Assembly: GCA_947095585.1 (NCBI GenBank)
Contig: OX352761.1
Span: 21,157,277-21,221,276 of the forward strand
Reading direction: 5' to 3'
Length of the DNA: 64,000 nt
Origin: Nephrocerus scutellatus
Taxonomy: Eukaryota > Arthropoda > Insecta > Diptera > Pipunculidae
Part shown: one piece after another, positions 63,858 to 64,000 of the stretch
How positions within the stretch are numbered: position 1 is the first letter of the stretch
How the letters are laid out: every line of letters starts with the position of its first letter
Translations under genes and position numbers: made by a program
Notes under the pieces: model-generated
Told to the model about the DNA's origin: nothing
Databases searched by the model: none
What the model saw: the letters and a program-made list of their open reading frames with translations, nothing else

Positions 63858-64000
63858 ATAATAATAATAATAATATTCGGCGTGACAGACCGTTGTGGTC
63901 CAAGGCCTAGCTTTTCGCGACATGTATATTTGTATATATCTCGTGCATGTATATTTTTTGGACACAAATGTAAGGGACCTACAATTTAAGGCCAGATCCG
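63858..64000 (-). mobile_element. tRNA-derived SINE, antisense, cut by the window edge
   Basis: Starts with the tail (AATAATAATAATAATATT, antisense). The 3' body follows: CGGCGTGACAGACCGTTGTG, CCAAGGCCTAGCTTTTCGCG and AGGGACCTACAATTTAAGGC. The head lies beyond the window. Confidence 0.88.

Overview
This window reads as a eukaryotic, insect-like and probably dipteran, transposon-dense stretch. I see no prokaryotic operon structure, no rRNA gene, no free-standing tRNA gene and no clear multi-exon host gene. The order is inferred from the mix of repeats: RTE-, CR1/Jockey- and I-type LINEs, a DD41D (rosa-type) mariner, other mariner and Tc1/Tc3 remnants, Helitron-like elements, a tRNA-derived SINE and a solo LTR. 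The sequence does not identify a species.

Families are named here for cross-reference. LINE-I has a C-terminal RNase H and a (TAA)n tail. LINE-D is a second RNase H LINE. LINE-E is CR1/Jockey-type, with a GVPQGS-type reverse transcriptase motif. RTE-A has an (ATG)n tail, RTE-B a (TAAG)n tail and RTE-C a (GAAA)n tail. The SINE has a tRNA-like head and an (ATT)n tail. Almost every coding segment belongs to one of these, and all are truncated, frameshifted or internally deleted.

Layout. 0-7 kb: LINE-I and LINE-E remnants, a 169-bp AT-rich satellite, two Helitron-like pieces and an antisense RTE-A. 8-12.4 kb: LINE-D tail, a complete 1306-bp mariner with one frameshift, RTE-B, a Tc1 remnant and a solo LTR. 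13-23.7 kb: LINE-E, two RTE-A copies each carrying a nested SINE, LINE-D, one candidate host ORF encoding a secreted protein (19890-20294, minus), and a CGCG-rich tandem array. 26-31 kb: C/A-rich and G/T-rich arms around a 435-bp (AAAC)n tract. 31-42 kb: SINE, LINE-E, RTE-A, RTE-B, a foldback element with a LINE-I inside it, a second CGCG array and a deleted mariner. 44-51 kb: a 130-bp GA-rich minisatellite, LINE-E, more CGCG arrays split by RTE-C, a second foldback copy and LINE-D. 52-64 kb: Helitron-like elements, SINEs, RTE-A, RTE-B and a Tc3-like remnant. Between these lie 0.8-2.4 kb AT-rich stretches with nothing recognisable, probably low-copy intergenic or intronic DNA.

The genes do not form a pathway. 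What ties the window together is insertion history: SINEs inside RTE-A, a LINE-I inside a foldback element, and RTE-C inside a tandem array, several dated by target-site duplications. The most notable items are the nearly intact rosa-type mariner, the SINE family, the long-inverted-repeat element in two copies, the dispersed CGCG-rich tandem arrays, and a link between one (GCCA)n-ended repeat and two very large simple-sequence arrays.
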